DNA of 64,000 nt from Rhizobium sp. FKY42. Lineage in GTDB: Bacteria > Pseudomonadota > Alphaproteobacteria > Rhizobiales > Rhizobiaceae. The position numbers were made by a program, and so were the translations under genes. The notes under the pieces are model-generated. The model did no database searches, was not told the origin of the DNA, and worked only from the letters and a program-made list of their open reading frames with translations. The stretch covers positions 1 through 64,000 of the forward strand of contig NZ_STGA01000002.1 in assembly GCF_005222835.1 (NCBI RefSeq), in the 5' to 3' direction. Positions within the stretch are counted from its first letter, which is position 1, and each line of letters opens with the position of its first letter. Below, one piece after another: positions 8,108 to 16,983 of this stretch.

Positions 8108-9204
8108 AGCACAGGTCCTGAGGCGCGTCGCGCCAGCAACAGCATGAGAAACACAGGAGCACCGAACAGAGCCGTGATAATGCCGAGCGGCAATTCCGCA
8201 GGGGCGACAACCGTGCGGGCAACGCTATCGGCAACCAGAAGAAGGACAGCGCCACCAAGCGCGGATGCTGGCAGAAGAAAGCGGTGCGACGGCCCGATGA
8301 CCATTCGCAGAAGATGCGGGACAATGATCCCGACGAAGCCGATGGAACCGGCCACCGCAACCGTCGCGCCACAGGCAGCGGCAACGGCCAGAACGATGAG
8401 GCGCTTCAGCCTCTGCACAGGGATTCCCATGTGAAACGCAGCTGCATCCCCCAGAACCAGCGCATCTAGGCCGCGCGCGACTGACGGCGTGATGGCGACA
8501 ACCATGAAAACAAACGGCAGGACAGAGAGAACGCGCGCCCATGACGCTCCACTGAGCGAACCGAGCGACCAGAACGTTATGTCGCGCAGCTGTCGATCGT
8601 CTGCGACGAAAATCAACAGACCCATGATGGCGGCGCTGATGGCACCGACTGCGATCCCGGAAAGAATGAGCGTTGCCGTCTGGGTCTGGCCGCCACTGGT
8701 GGCGATCCGGTAGAGCAGCCAAGTGTTCAGCAATCCGCCGAGGAATGCCATAGACGGCAAAAAATGACTGCCGAGAACGCTTGATATCGCAAGGAGCGGC
8801 CCTCCTCCCATTACAATACCCATCACAGCAAAGAGGGCAGCACCAGATGTCACGCCAACGACCCCCGGATCCGCAAGCGGATTTCGGAACAGGCCCTGCA
8901 TCATGGCACCAGAAACGGCAAGACCTGCACCCAGCAGCATTGCAAGTGCGGTTCGCGGCAGACGGACGGCTTCCAGCACGACGCGCTCTTGCAGTGCCAA
9001 AGAATTGCCCTGCCCGTTCATATATTGCCAGACATGCCAGAGATTAACGCCCGTTGCCCCGACCGCGAGCGAAAGTGATGCGGCTGCAAGCAGCAGGATC
9101 GTCAGGCCTACCAGCGTAAGGAAGCCAAGGCGAGACCGATCGCCGGTTTCTTGAAGCTTCAGAAGCCGCAGCGCCGCTTCTACCACCTTACTGACTCCCA
9201 CCAT
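8104..9204 (-). CDS. hmuU: Haem ABC importer permease HmuU
   Basis: About 366 residues and very hydrophobic, with the FecCD/BtuC pattern: RLPRTALAMLLGAGLAVSG, GLFRNPLADPGVVGVTSG, and GSIGFVGIIVPHLLR near the C-terminus, the loop that contacts the ATPase. It forms the inner-membrane haem channel. ATG 9204 overlaps the end of hmuT. A GTG at 9186, right after the hmuT stop and preceded by GGGAG, is an equally good start. A longer reading from 9252 would overlap hmuT by 65 bp and is unlikely. Located between hmuT and hmuV. Confidence 0.9.
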   Translation of the reverse strand: MVGVSKVVEAALRLLKLQETGDRSRLGFLTLVGLTILLLAAASLSLAVGATGVNLWHVWQYMNGQGNSLALQERVVLEAVRLPRTALAMLLGAGLAVSGAMMQGLFRNPLADPGVVGVTSGAALFAVMGIVMGGGPLLAISSVLGSHFLPSMAFLGGLLNTWLLYRIATSGGQTQTATLILSGIAVGAISAAIMGLLIFVADDRQLRDITFWSLGSLSGASWARVLSVLPFVFMVVAITPSVARGLDALVLGDAAAFHMGIPVQRLKRLIVLAVAAACGATVAVAGSIGFVGIIVPHLLRMVIGPSHRFLLPASALGGAVLLLVADSVARTVVAPAELPLGIITALFGAPVFLMLLLARRASGPVL

Positions 9205-10078
9205 ACAGTTTCGCGGCGAGCAGGCGAACCGCATCGGGTGTGCGTGGACCAAACCCCGTCAGCAACAGTCCGTCCATGCCAAGAAGAGCACGTGTCTCTC
9301 CGGCGGGCGTCGACTTGAAAGCAGGCAAGTCGAACACTTGTTCGGGTGTGAACCGATGATTGCCGGTCTCCATGACCAACACGAAGTCAGGCTTAGCGGC
9401 GATGATCGCCTCATCTGTCATCGGCTTGTAACCTGAAACCTGCTCGGCGGCGTTGATGCCACCTGCCATGCGGATGAGTTCGGCTGGTTCCGTATCTCTA
9501 CCGCCGACCATAACACGTCCGTTCGCGAGCGAGAGCACAAACAGGACACGCTTTTTTGCGGCCGCCCAATTGGCGTTTTCGGCTATCGCAGCCTGCAATT
9601 GCCTGCCTACTCTGTCAGCGATGGCGGATGCCTGAGCGTCTAGACCAACTGCCGCTCCAACATCTCGGATCTTTTGCGAAACCGATTGTGCGTTTGGTTT
9701 GGACGCGATTGTAACGACCGGAAGACCGCTGGCGCGCAGAACGGAAATGGCATCCGGCGGGCCTGAACCTTCCTGTAGCAGAATAAGGTCCGGATTTTGC
9801 CCGATAATTCCTTCCGGAGAAAGGGCTCGTATATAGCCCACATCCGCCTTTTCTCTCGCCTGCGGCGGATGAATGCTCGTGGCATCGACGGCGATGATCC
9901 GATCTTGAGCGTTCAGCGCATAGAGGATTTCCGTGACGGTGCCTCCAACGGAAACGATCCGCTTTGCCTCTGGGAATGACTTGTTCTCCTGCGCCCTTGC
10001 AGCGGGCATAGTCCAGGTGATCAAAACTGCGAAGACGGCCAATAGGGAACTGCCGATGCGTGAGTGAGGCACGATCAT
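9188..10078 (-). CDS. hmuT: Periplasmic haem-binding protein HmuT
   Basis: 296 residues. The signal peptide (residues 1-29) ends at ARAQE. The mature part has the TroA/FepB-type fold: RIVSVGGTVTEILYAL, DATSIHPPQA, GYIRALSPEGIIGQNPDLIL, and late in the chain GRVMVGGRDTEPAELIRMAGG. It receives haem from the receptor and delivers it to HmuUV. First gene of the minus-strand hmuTUV operon; its promoter lies in the 127-bp spacer shared divergently with the haem monooxygenase gene at 10206. Confidence 0.9.
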   Translation of the reverse strand: MIVPHSRIGSSLLAVFAVLITWTMPAARAQENKSFPEAKRIVSVGGTVTEILYALNAQDRIIAVDATSIHPPQAREKADVGYIRALSPEGIIGQNPDLILLQEGSGPPDAISVLRASGLPVVTIASKPNAQSVSQKIRDVGAAVGLDAQASAIADRVGRQLQAAIAENANWAAAKKRVLFVLSLANGRVMVGGRDTEPAELIRMAGGINAAEQVSGYKPMTDEAIIAAKPDFVLVMETGNHRFTPEQVFDLPAFKSTPAGETRALLGMDGLLLTGFGPRTPDAVRLLAAKLYGGSQ

Positions 10079-10205
10079 CCTCCGTATGCTGATGGATATG
10101 CGAAGTCACAATTAAACATGACTGTTAAAATCCACTATTAGGGCTTCCCAGGTGTCATGGCAACATATATCTTGATTGCAATAAACCACTTAAAAGGGAC
10201 CGAGA

Positions 10206-10550
10206 ATGTATATCGCTATGAACCGTTTCCGCGTCGTCACTGGTTATGAAGAAGCGTTCGAGGAAATTTGGCGCACGCGTGAACGGCATCTCTCAACCAT
10301 GCCTGGATATATCGAATTCCACATGCTGAAGGGAGCCAAGCAGGAAGATCATACGCTTTATGTATCCCACACGGTTTGGGAAACTGCAGAGCATTTCACC
10401 GCCTGGACCAAATCTGAGCAATTCAGGGCGGCGCACGCGCGTGCAGGCGAGAACCGTGGCAAGGTGGAATATCTGACCGGTCCGCACTTCGAGGGCTTCG
10501 AGGTCATCATTCATGAAGACCGCAGTGGCAAGAGCGCGGAGGCTGCATGA
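10206..10550 (+). CDS. IsdG-type haem-degrading monooxygenase (ABM domain)
   Basis: 114 residues, a ferredoxin-like antibiotic-biosynthesis-monooxygenase fold. The IsdG catalytic triad is visible at nearly the same numbers as in staphylococcal IsdG: Asn6 (AMNRF), Trp67 (TAWTKS) and His77 (RAAHAR). The protein should cleave haem to release iron in the cytoplasm. Similar rhizobial proteins are known as HmuQ/HmuD. The start ATG 10206 lies 6 nt after AAAAGGGACC. Its stop overlaps the start of hutX by 4 bp. It is divergent from hmuTUV, so both sides of the spacer are probably iron-controlled. No product chemistry can be read from sequence. Confidence 0.85.
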   Translation: MYIAMNRFRVVTGYEEAFEEIWRTRERHLSTMPGYIEFHMLKGAKQEDHTLYVSHTVWETAEHFTAWTKSEQFRAAHARAGENRGKVEYLTGPHFEGFEVIIHEDRSGKSAEAA

Positions 10551-11071
10551 CGGCCAATACTCTTTTCCATGAGGAGGATCGGCTAGCAAAAGCACGGGCC
10601 GCGCTCTCTGAAAAACCGGATGGCGTGGTTGAAGCTTTGGCCGAGCAGGCGGGCGTCAGTCCTGCGGATATTCTGGCTATTCTGCCTGCTGGTTCAGTGG
10701 TCAGACTTCCGGCTCAGGACTTCGAGGCAGTGTGGTCAGACCTTGCCTCTTGGGGCGATGTTCTTTTCATCGTCCATACGTCCGATATCGTTTTGGAAGT
10801 TGACGGTCCGTTGCCGCAAGGCAGCGAGAGCCATGGCTGGTTCAACATTCACGGCGACAGCCCGATTGGTGGACATATCCGCAAGGCAAACTGCTCAGGT
10901 ATCGCTTTGGTGGATCGACCGTTTCACGGCCGTCGTTCATGTTCCGTCTGGTTCATGAACGACCAGGGGCGCGCCATGTTTAAGGTATTCGTCCCGCGCG
11001 ATGAAGCACGCGAATTGCGTGAGCCACAACTGAAGAAATTCGAAGCCCTGTTCGAGCAAAGACGAACCTGA
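10547..11071 (+). CDS. hutX: HutX-family cytoplasmic haem carrier/utilisation protein
   Basis: 174 residues matching the HutX/HuvX family in length and motifs: VEALAEQAGVSPADILAILP at the N-terminus, then DLASWGDVLFIVHTSDIVLE and GYFNIHGDSPIGGHIR-like (here GWFNIHGDSPIGGHIRKANC). HutX binds imported haem and passes it to a degrading enzyme. The 4-bp overlap with the IsdG-type gene suggests both are made together and work in sequence. A terminator-like hairpin follows at 11120. Confidence 0.88.
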   Translation: MTANTLFHEEDRLAKARAALSEKPDGVVEALAEQAGVSPADILAILPAGSVVRLPAQDFEAVWSDLASWGDVLFIVHTSDIVLEVDGPLPQGSESHGWFNIHGDSPIGGHIRKANCSGIALVDRPFHGRRSCSVWFMNDQGRAMFKVFVPRDEARELREPQLKKFEALFEQRRT

Positions 11072-11119
11072 CCGCATCGTCGGGTCCGCACCCGCGATCT
11101 TGAACGATCAGCACAGACA

Positions 11120-11149
11120 ATGGCCCGGTCCCAAGATTGGCCGGGCCAT
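11120..11149. terminator. Hairpin between convergent hutX and paoC
   Basis: ATGGCCCGG (11120-11128) and CCGGGCCAT (11141-11149) form a perfect 9-bp stem with a 12-nt loop. The following TCTTCG is only weakly T-rich. It is placed exactly between the ends of two convergent genes, so it could serve both strands. Confidence 0.6.
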
Positions 11150-11159
11150 CTTCGCTAGG

Positions 11160-13364
11160 TCATGCCACCTCAGGCAGTTGGTGCAACATCTTGTCCAGCG
11201 TGAGCGGATAACGGCGCAGCCGTACGCCTGTGGCATTATATATCGCGTTGGCAATCGCCGCAGACACGCCGCAAAGACCGAGTTCGCCAACACCCTTCGC
11301 CTTTATGGGCGACGAATAAGGATCGGCCTCGTCCATGAAGATGACCTCCTGATGCGGAATATCGGCATGAACCGGCACCTCATAACCCGCCAGATCGTGG
11401 TTGACGAAGAAGCCGCGGCGTTCGTCGACAGCAAGCTCTTCTGTCAGCGCACCGCCGACACCCATCGTCATTGCACCAATGATCTGGCTTCGGGCGGTTA
11501 TCGGATTGAGAATGCGGCCAGCCGCACAGACAGCCAGCATGCGGCGAATGCGCGTTTCACCGGTAAATCTATCGACGCCGACCTCGACAAAGTGCGCACC
11601 AAAGGTCGATTGCTGATGGGTCTCTGAAAGATCACCCCATTCAACCCCGTCCTCGCCGGTGAGCCCATCTGGACCGACCGCATCAGTCAGAGGCACAGTG
11701 CGGTTTCCAAGCCGCACCTCACCATCCGCGAACACCGCATCTGCCGAGTTGAAGCCAAGCTTTGCGGCGATTGCTTCCCGTAACTTCAAGCAAGCCGCAT
11801 AAACGCCGGAGGTGGAACAATTGGCGCCGAACTGCCCACCTGAGCCAGCGGACACCGGGAAGCGGCTGTCACCCAGATGCACCGCCACGCGGTTGATGGG
11901 AAGCCCGAGCATTTCAGCAGCAGTTTGCGCGATGATTGTATAGCTGCCCGTTCCAATGTCCGTCATATCAGTCTCGACCGTCAGGATACCACTTCGATCG
12001 AGCCGAACGCGTGCAGCAGATGGAAGCAGCAGGTTGTTCCTGAAGGCCGCAGCAACACCCATGCCGATCAACATGTTGCCCTCCATGCGAGACCCAGGCT
12101 TGCCCCGATTTTTCCAGCCGAAGCGCTCAGCGCCGAGATCAAGACATCCATTGAGATTGCGCTGCGTGAACGGACGGTCCGGATTTTCCGGATCCACCTG
12201 GGTATCATTCAGCTTGCGGAATTCGATGGGATCCATGCCGAGTTTTTCCGCCATTTCATCCATGGCGATCTCCAGAGCCATAAGACCCGGCGCCTCGCCC
12301 GGCGCACGCATGGCATTGCCCTCGGGCAAATTCAAAGTCGCAAGCCGCATGGCCGTCATTCTGTTTTCGCCGGCGTAGAGCAGACGGGTCTGCATCACTG
12401 CTGCTTCCGGTTGGCCACCAGCAAGATCACCAGACCAGCTTTCATGACCGATCGCTGAAATCTTACCGTCTCTCGAGGCCCCGATGCGGATGCGCTGTAT
12501 GGTAGCCGGACGATGGGTAGTGTTGTTGGCCATTAGAGGGCGCGGCAACGCTACCTTGACCGGACGTCCGATTGCCTTGGCGGCGAATGCGGCGAGAACC
12601 GCGTCAACGCGCAAGAATAATTTCCCTCCAAAACCGCCACCGATGAAAGGTGACATGAGGGTGACCTTTCCCTTGTCGATGCCCAATGTGGCCGCCAGAT
12701 CACCGCGCCACCAGTCGATCATCTGGCTGGAAGTCCACAGCGTCAGCTCGTCACCGTCCCAAGCGGCAAGCGAGGCGTGTGGCTCCATCATCGAGTGGGA
12801 CTGGTCGGGCGTCGAATACTCCTCGTCAAGCGTCACCTCCGCAGAACGGAAGGCACCGGCGAAATCACCAACGGATGTATCTGGTTCAGAACCACCCGCA
12901 TCTTTCGGCTTAACAGCCGATAACTTACCCTCTTTCAGCGAGAAAGATCCGGCTTCTTCAGCATATTCGATCTTCAAAAGCGCGGCCGCTTCTCTGGCCT
13001 GTTCGAAGGTTTCCGCCACGACAACCGCAACAGCCTGGTGATAATGCTGGATTTCGCTGCCGCCGAACAATTTGGCTGTATTGAATTTTCCCTTCTCGCG
13101 ATCACCGACATCAAGGGTCGTGACAATTTTGAGAACGCCTGGCGACCTCTGAGCCGCTTTACTATCGATCGACAGAATACGCCCCTTGGCGATAGCGGAT
13201 CCGACCGGATAGCCATAGGCATGGGATCCCGCAGGGTCATGCCATTCATAGGCATATTTCGCCTGACCACTGACCTTGAGTTCACCGTCAATGCGGCGGA
13301 TCGGCTGGCCGACGACCTTCATCCGGTCAATCGGGTTCATTTCGGCGGGTTTCTCGAATTTCAT
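11160..13364 (-). CDS. paoC: Aldehyde oxidoreductase molybdenum-cofactor subunit (PaoC/YagR-like)
   Basis: 734 residues from ATG 13364, close to E. coli PaoC. Conserved pieces of the xanthine-oxidase family are GGGFGGKLFLRVDA for cofactor binding, MRAPGEAPGLMALE, and near the end KGVGELGLCG with the catalytic Glu. It oxidises aldehydes to acids at a Mo-molybdopterin centre, passing electrons to the FAD and Fe-S subunits. It is the last gene of a three-gene operon, starting 4 nt after the paoB stop. Upstream in-frame codons to 13454 would overlap paoB and are not needed. The usual maturation factor gene paoD is not in the window. Confidence 0.88.
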   Translation of the reverse strand: MKFEKPAEMNPIDRMKVVGQPIRRIDGELKVSGQAKYAYEWHDPAGSHAYGYPVGSAIAKGRILSIDSKAAQRSPGVLKIVTTLDVGDREKGKFNTAKLFGGSEIQHYHQAVAVVVAETFEQAREAAALLKIEYAEEAGSFSLKEGKLSAVKPKDAGGSEPDTSVGDFAGAFRSAEVTLDEEYSTPDQSHSMMEPHASLAAWDGDELTLWTSSQMIDWWRGDLAATLGIDKGKVTLMSPFIGGGFGGKLFLRVDAVLAAFAAKAIGRPVKVALPRPLMANNTTHRPATIQRIRIGASRDGKISAIGHESWSGDLAGGQPEAAVMQTRLLYAGENRMTAMRLATLNLPEGNAMRAPGEAPGLMALEIAMDEMAEKLGMDPIEFRKLNDTQVDPENPDRPFTQRNLNGCLDLGAERFGWKNRGKPGSRMEGNMLIGMGVAAAFRNNLLLPSAARVRLDRSGILTVETDMTDIGTGSYTIIAQTAAEMLGLPINRVAVHLGDSRFPVSAGSGGQFGANCSTSGVYAACLKLREAIAAKLGFNSADAVFADGEVRLGNRTVPLTDAVGPDGLTGEDGVEWGDLSETHQQSTFGAHFVEVGVDRFTGETRIRRMLAVCAAGRILNPITARSQIIGAMTMGVGGALTEELAVDERRGFFVNHDLAGYEVPVHADIPHQEVIFMDEADPYSSPIKAKGVGELGLCGVSAAIANAIYNATGVRLRRYPLTLDKMLHQLPEVA

Positions 13365-13368
13365 CTGT

Positions 13369-14319
13369 TCAGCCTTTTGCTTCTGCCAGGGCTGCGCCCA
13401 GCGTGCGTTCGACAAGGTCGAGCTTGTAACGGTTCTGCTCGGTTGGTCGTGCATCGGCCAATGCCGCTCTGGCTGCCTCTCTGGCGCCTGCTTTCAGCTG
13501 TGCATCAGCCTCGCCCATGCGCCATGGCTTGTGCGCCACGCCACCAATTGCAAAGCGGCCTGTTCCATCCGGTTGGACAACCGCCGCAATTGATACCAGC
13601 GCAAAAGCGTAGGACGCCCGATCGCGAACCTTACGATAGATTTGTTTTCCACCGATTGGCGCAGGCAAAGTAACTGCTGTTATGAATTCACCACGTTCCA
13701 AATTGGTTTCGATGTGTGGCGTATCGCCCGGCAGCCGATGAAAATCGGCAATTGGTATCGTCCTACGGGTACCGTCGCCTTTTACTGTTTCTACCTTCGC
13801 ATCCAACGCCCGCATGGCTATCGCCATGTCGCTCGGATGCGTTGCAATACAGGCTTCGCTCGTTCCGACGACTGCATGCTGCCGTGAAAAGCCACCAAAG
13901 GCGGAACAGCCACTGCCCGGTTGCCGCTTGTTGCACGGCTGGTTCGTGTCGTAGAAGTAAGGACAGCGCGTGCGTTGCAGAAGATTGCCGGCGGTCGTTG
14001 CCTTGTTGCGCAACTGGCCGGAAGCGCCTGCGACAAGCGCTCGACTTAGAACGGAGTAATCGCGCCTCACGTGCTCATCCGCTGCAAGTGCTGTATTTCG
14101 AACCATTGCGCCAATGCGCAATCCGCCGTCATCCGTCGCTTCGATCTTGTCGAGGCCGACGTGGTTGATGTCGATGAGATGCAAGGGCGTTTCGATCTGA
14201 AGCTTCATCAGATCGAGGAGGTTCGTTCCTCCTGCAATGAACCGTGCGTCCGGGTTCGAAGCGGCCATCGACACAGCCTGTTGCACCGAGGTCGCCCGCT
14301 CATAGGTAAAGGCTTTCAT
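13369..14319 (-). CDS. paoB: Aldehyde oxidoreductase FAD subunit with extra Fe-S site (PaoB/YagS-like)
   Basis: 316 residues. The FAD motif [12 protein letters not shown] is at about 28-40. GNLLQRTRC, with Cys at 119, 129, 138 and 157 ([18 protein letters not shown]), marks the PaoB-type insertion that holds an additional [4Fe-4S] cluster, unlike ordinary xanthine-dehydrogenase FAD subunits. It relays electrons between PaoC and PaoA. The gene overlaps paoA by 4 bp. Cluster content is inferred from the cysteine pattern. Confidence 0.88.
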   Translation of the reverse strand: MKAFTYERATSVQQAVSMAASNPDARFIAGGTNLLDLMKLQIETPLHLIDINHVGLDKIEATDDGGLRIGAMVRNTALAADEHVRRDYSVLSRALVAGASGQLRNKATTAGNLLQRTRCPYFYDTNQPCNKRQPGSGCSAFGGFSRQHAVVGTSEACIATHPSDMAIAMRALDAKVETVKGDGTRRTIPIADFHRLPGDTPHIETNLERGEFITAVTLPAPIGGKQIYRKVRDRASYAFALVSIAAVVQPDGTGRFAIGGVAHKPWRMGEADAQLKAGAREAARAALADARPTEQNRYKLDLVERTLGAALAEAKG

Positions 14320-14951
14320 GCGCGGCTCCCTGCAACGTCCGTAATCGCTTCAATGATGTTCGAATAGGCGCCGCATCGACAGATATTGCCGCTCATGCGC
14401 TCCCGGATCTCTTCTGGCGTCGCAGTCACTTTGGCTTGCATATCCTTGGTGACATGACTTGGAATGTTGGCCTTGATCTCTTCAAGAACTGCCACCGAAG
14501 AACAGATCTGTCCCGGCGTGCAATAGCCGCACTGGAAACCGTCGTGCTTGACGAACGCAGTCTGCATGGGGTGCAGAGCGCCGGGCTGGCCGAGACCTTC
14601 GATTGTGGTGATCTCATCACCCTCATGCATCACGGCCAGCGAAAGGCAGGAATTGATGCGCTGTCCGGCAACCAGAACAGTGCACGCACCGCATTGGCCG
14701 TGATCACAGCCCTTCTTCGTACCAGTCATATGCAGATGCTCGCGCAGAGCATCCAGCAGCGTGGTACGATTGTCGAGTTCCAACTTCTCGGCTTTGCCGT
14801 TAACGGTGAAAGAGACAGTGTTTGATGACTTCATTTTGTCTTCCGCAGGCTGCGCCGCCCCAACACCGGCGACTCCGGTTGCCGCAATGGTTGCGGCCGA
14901 TGATTTAAGTAGGTCACGTCTCGAAACTTCAAGATGAACCAGTCTTGGCAT
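14316..14951 (-). CDS. paoA: Aldehyde oxidoreductase 2Fe-2S subunit with Tat signal (PaoA/YagT-like)
   Basis: 211 residues. A twin-arginine signal ([20 protein letters not shown], about 10-30) directs the folded complex to the periplasm. The plant-type 2Fe-2S site is CDHGQCGAC...C and the second 2Fe-2S site is CGYC...CRC. First gene of paoABC, so its promoter lies in 14952-15130. Aldehyde detoxification in the periplasm is the family role. Confidence 0.9.
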   Translation of the reverse strand: MPRLVHLEVSRRDLLKSSAATIAATGVAGVGAAQPAEDKMKSSNTVSFTVNGKAEKLELDNRTTLLDALREHLHMTGTKKGCDHGQCGACTVLVAGQRINSCLSLAVMHEGDEITTIEGLGQPGALHPMQTAFVKHDGFQCGYCTPGQICSSVAVLEEIKANIPSHVTKDMQAKVTATPEEIRERMSGNICRCGAYSNIIEAITDVAGSRA

Positions 14952-15132
14952 GTGGCACTCCCATTGCCGATTTCGCAGGACCCACCAGGCAAGTGCGTGA
15001 ACTAGAACCGCAGCCGAAAACGGTTAGGCCGGCTCTTCTCAAACTAATGTGAAGCAACTTTTCGGTTCGTTCCTGATTCCCGCGCTACCTGCGGGTCGCG
15101 ACTCACACACGCGTTTTAAAGGTATAAAAGAC

Positions 15133-15145
15133 ATAACGTTATAAT
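15133..15145 (+). promoter_or_regulatory. ATAACGTTAT palindrome overlapping a TATAAT box
   Basis: A perfect 10-bp palindrome, ATAACGTTAT (15133-15142), overlaps TATAAT (15140-15145). No good -35 is seen 17 bp upstream, so an activator or a weak promoter is likely. It precedes the dehydrogenase gene at 15218 and could be the operator of the GntR regulator at 16216. Confidence 0.35.
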
Positions 15146-15217
15146 CTTTGGATTGACGTATTCCGCTCCGTTGTGACACAGTCCAACAATCGAACTTGCG
15201 CTAAGCAAAGCATTGGG

Positions 15218-16144
15218 ATGGCTCGGTCTGTGAAAGATTCAGTAGCGGTAGTTGGAGGCGGACTGATTGGTATCAGCTGGTCGGCTCTTTTCGTGGCCTA
15301 CGGCTTGGATGTGCGTCTATTTGAGCCGACGCAAGATGCACGGGGTTCTATTCTCTCGCGTGTCGATGAACTGAGAAAACAGGTTACGACATTGTCTCCG
15401 GACCTTGCAGACACTGGTTCTTTGACATGCACGCAGACTCTAGCAGAGGCCCTCGAAGGTTGCGTCTGGATCCAGGAGAATGCCCCTGAAAATGTTCCGC
15501 TGAAACGACAGCTTTATGCCGACATAGAAGCGACTGCTCCTCAAGATGTAACTATCGCATCCAGCACATCCTCCCTCGTCTGGTCGGATCTGATTGCTGA
15601 AATGGCTGATCCCTCGAGGCTCATCACGGCACATCCTTTCAATCCGCCGCACCTGATGCCACTCGTTGAACTCTTCGGCATAGATAGCGACCGCATGGAC
15701 GCTGCCGCGGACTTCTATCGCTCGGTCGGTCGTCACCCTGTCCGCCTGAAAAGGGAAGCTGTCGGCCATATTGCCAACAGGCTCTCTTCAGCTTTATGGC
15801 GCGAAGCGGTCAACATGGTATCGGAAGGCATTGCCGACGTTTCCGATATCGATGAGGCACTTGTCTATGGTCCAGGCCTCAGATGGTCTGTCATCGGTGC
15901 CCATATGGCCTATCATCTGGGCGGCGGCCCTGGCGGGATAACACACTATCTCGCGCATCTTGGCCCCAGTCAGGAAAAGCGCTGGCAGGATCTCGGCTCA
16001 CCCCGTCTGGACATGGCAACGCAGCAAAAATTGGTTGATGGCATTGAACTGGAGGCCCGTGGCAGATCAATCGCCGATCTCGAGGTGCAAAGAGATGAGG
16101 CGCTTATCTCCATACAACGCGCCTTGAAAGGAAAACGGCTGTGA
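15218..16144 (+). CDS. 3-hydroxyacyl-CoA-dehydrogenase-family NAD-dependent dehydrogenase
   Basis: 308 residues. The N-terminal Rossmann motif is VAVVGGGLIGISWSALF (about 10-25). The central signature HPFNPPHLMPLVEL is characteristic of the carnitine 3-dehydrogenase / L-gulonate 3-dehydrogenase / lambda-crystallin branch, which oxidises small 3-hydroxy acids rather than acyl-CoA. Residues 180-290 form the helical C-terminal domain. ATG 15218 is preferred because it leaves a short N-terminus; no strong ribosome site is visible, and a GTG at 15173 or 15230 is possible. Followed 72 bp later by a GntR regulator on the same strand, and it faces away from paoABC. A role in oxidising a hydroxy acid from the adjacent catabolic cluster is inference. 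Confidence 0.82.
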   Translation: MARSVKDSVAVVGGGLIGISWSALFVAYGLDVRLFEPTQDARGSILSRVDELRKQVTTLSPDLADTGSLTCTQTLAEALEGCVWIQENAPENVPLKRQLYADIEATAPQDVTIASSTSSLVWSDLIAEMADPSRLITAHPFNPPHLMPLVELFGIDSDRMDAAADFYRSVGRHPVRLKREAVGHIANRLSSALWREAVNMVSEGIADVSDIDEALVYGPGLRWSVIGAHMAYHLGGGPGGITHYLAHLGPSQEKRWQDLGSPRLDMATQQKLVDGIELEARGRSIADLEVQRDEALISIQRALKGKRL

Positions 16145-16215
16145 CTGCATTCTTTACAACGACCGAAATTCTCGCTCCAATAACCAACCTCTATTCATGC
16201 TGGACCGATCTCTAG

Positions 16216-16983
16216 ATGGCTGAAATTCATTCGCCAACGCCGCTCTATCATCGCATCTATGCCGTCATGCGTGAGCGGATCATCAAGGGTTATTATCCCA
16301 GCGATGTTGCAGTCCCAAGCGAGGCGGAACTCTCCGAGAGTTTTTCGGTCAGTCGCATCACCATCCGCAAGGCGATGGAAATGCTGACGGCCGAAGGTCT
16401 GGTGACACGAACCCGCGGGCGCGGCACGTTCGTCAACGACCGCACGAAAGAAAACAAGCTCAACCGTGCCGTGGTATCCAACATCAACGGTCTGTTCAGC
16501 TATCTCAACGCGGTTGGCCAGAGCACGCGGCTAAAGGTTATCAGCCTTGATCTTGGCGAGGCCCCGCCGCGCATCTGCGCGCAAATGGGTGTTTCGCCAA
16601 CAACCCCGCTGGTTCGAGCGGTGCGCGTTCGCTTCCTCGACAAGCGACCCTATTCCCTGTCCATTGCCTATCTCCTGCCTGAGATCGGCCAAACGCTGAA
16701 GCGGCAGGATCTCGCAACCACCAACATGATCGATCTGGTCCATGAGGCGGGCGCGACAGTCGAGCAGGTCGAGCAGACATTGACTGCGACCCTCGCTGAC
16801 GATTACGCCGCCAAGCATCTGGAAATTCCGGTTGGCGCACCGTTGATGCTTGTCAACCGGTTGTTCTTCAATGCAGATCTCAAACCGTTCTACGTTGCCG
16901 AGATCTTCTACTGCGCGGACCGGTACGAATATCGCGTGTCGCTCAAGAGAGAGGACGGCAAGGATTTCTCATTGGGGAATTAG
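16216..16983 (+). CDS. GntR-family regulator, HutC/UTRA subfamily
   Basis: 255 residues. The winged helix (residues 8-75; VPSEAELSESFSVSRITIRKAM, RGRGTFV) is followed by a UTRA effector domain (95-245; TTPLVRAVRVRFLDKRPYSL, GAPLMLVNRLFF). The 3' end overlaps the convergent racemase-family gene by 41 bp, an unusually tight arrangement. As the only regulator next to the minus-strand catabolic cluster and the dehydrogenase before it, it probably controls one or both. Candidate sites: the palindrome at 15133 and the divergent spacer 30227-30460. Confidence 0.85.
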   Translation: MAEIHSPTPLYHRIYAVMRERIIKGYYPSDVAVPSEAELSESFSVSRITIRKAMEMLTAEGLVTRTRGRGTFVNDRTKENKLNRAVVSNINGLFSYLNAVGQSTRLKVISLDLGEAPPRICAQMGVSPTTPLVRAVRVRFLDKRPYSLSIAYLLPEIGQTLKRQDLATTNMIDLVHEAGATVEQVEQTLTATLADDYAAKHLEIPVGAPLMLVNRLFFNADLKPFYVAEIFYCADRYEYRVSLKREDGKDFSLGN

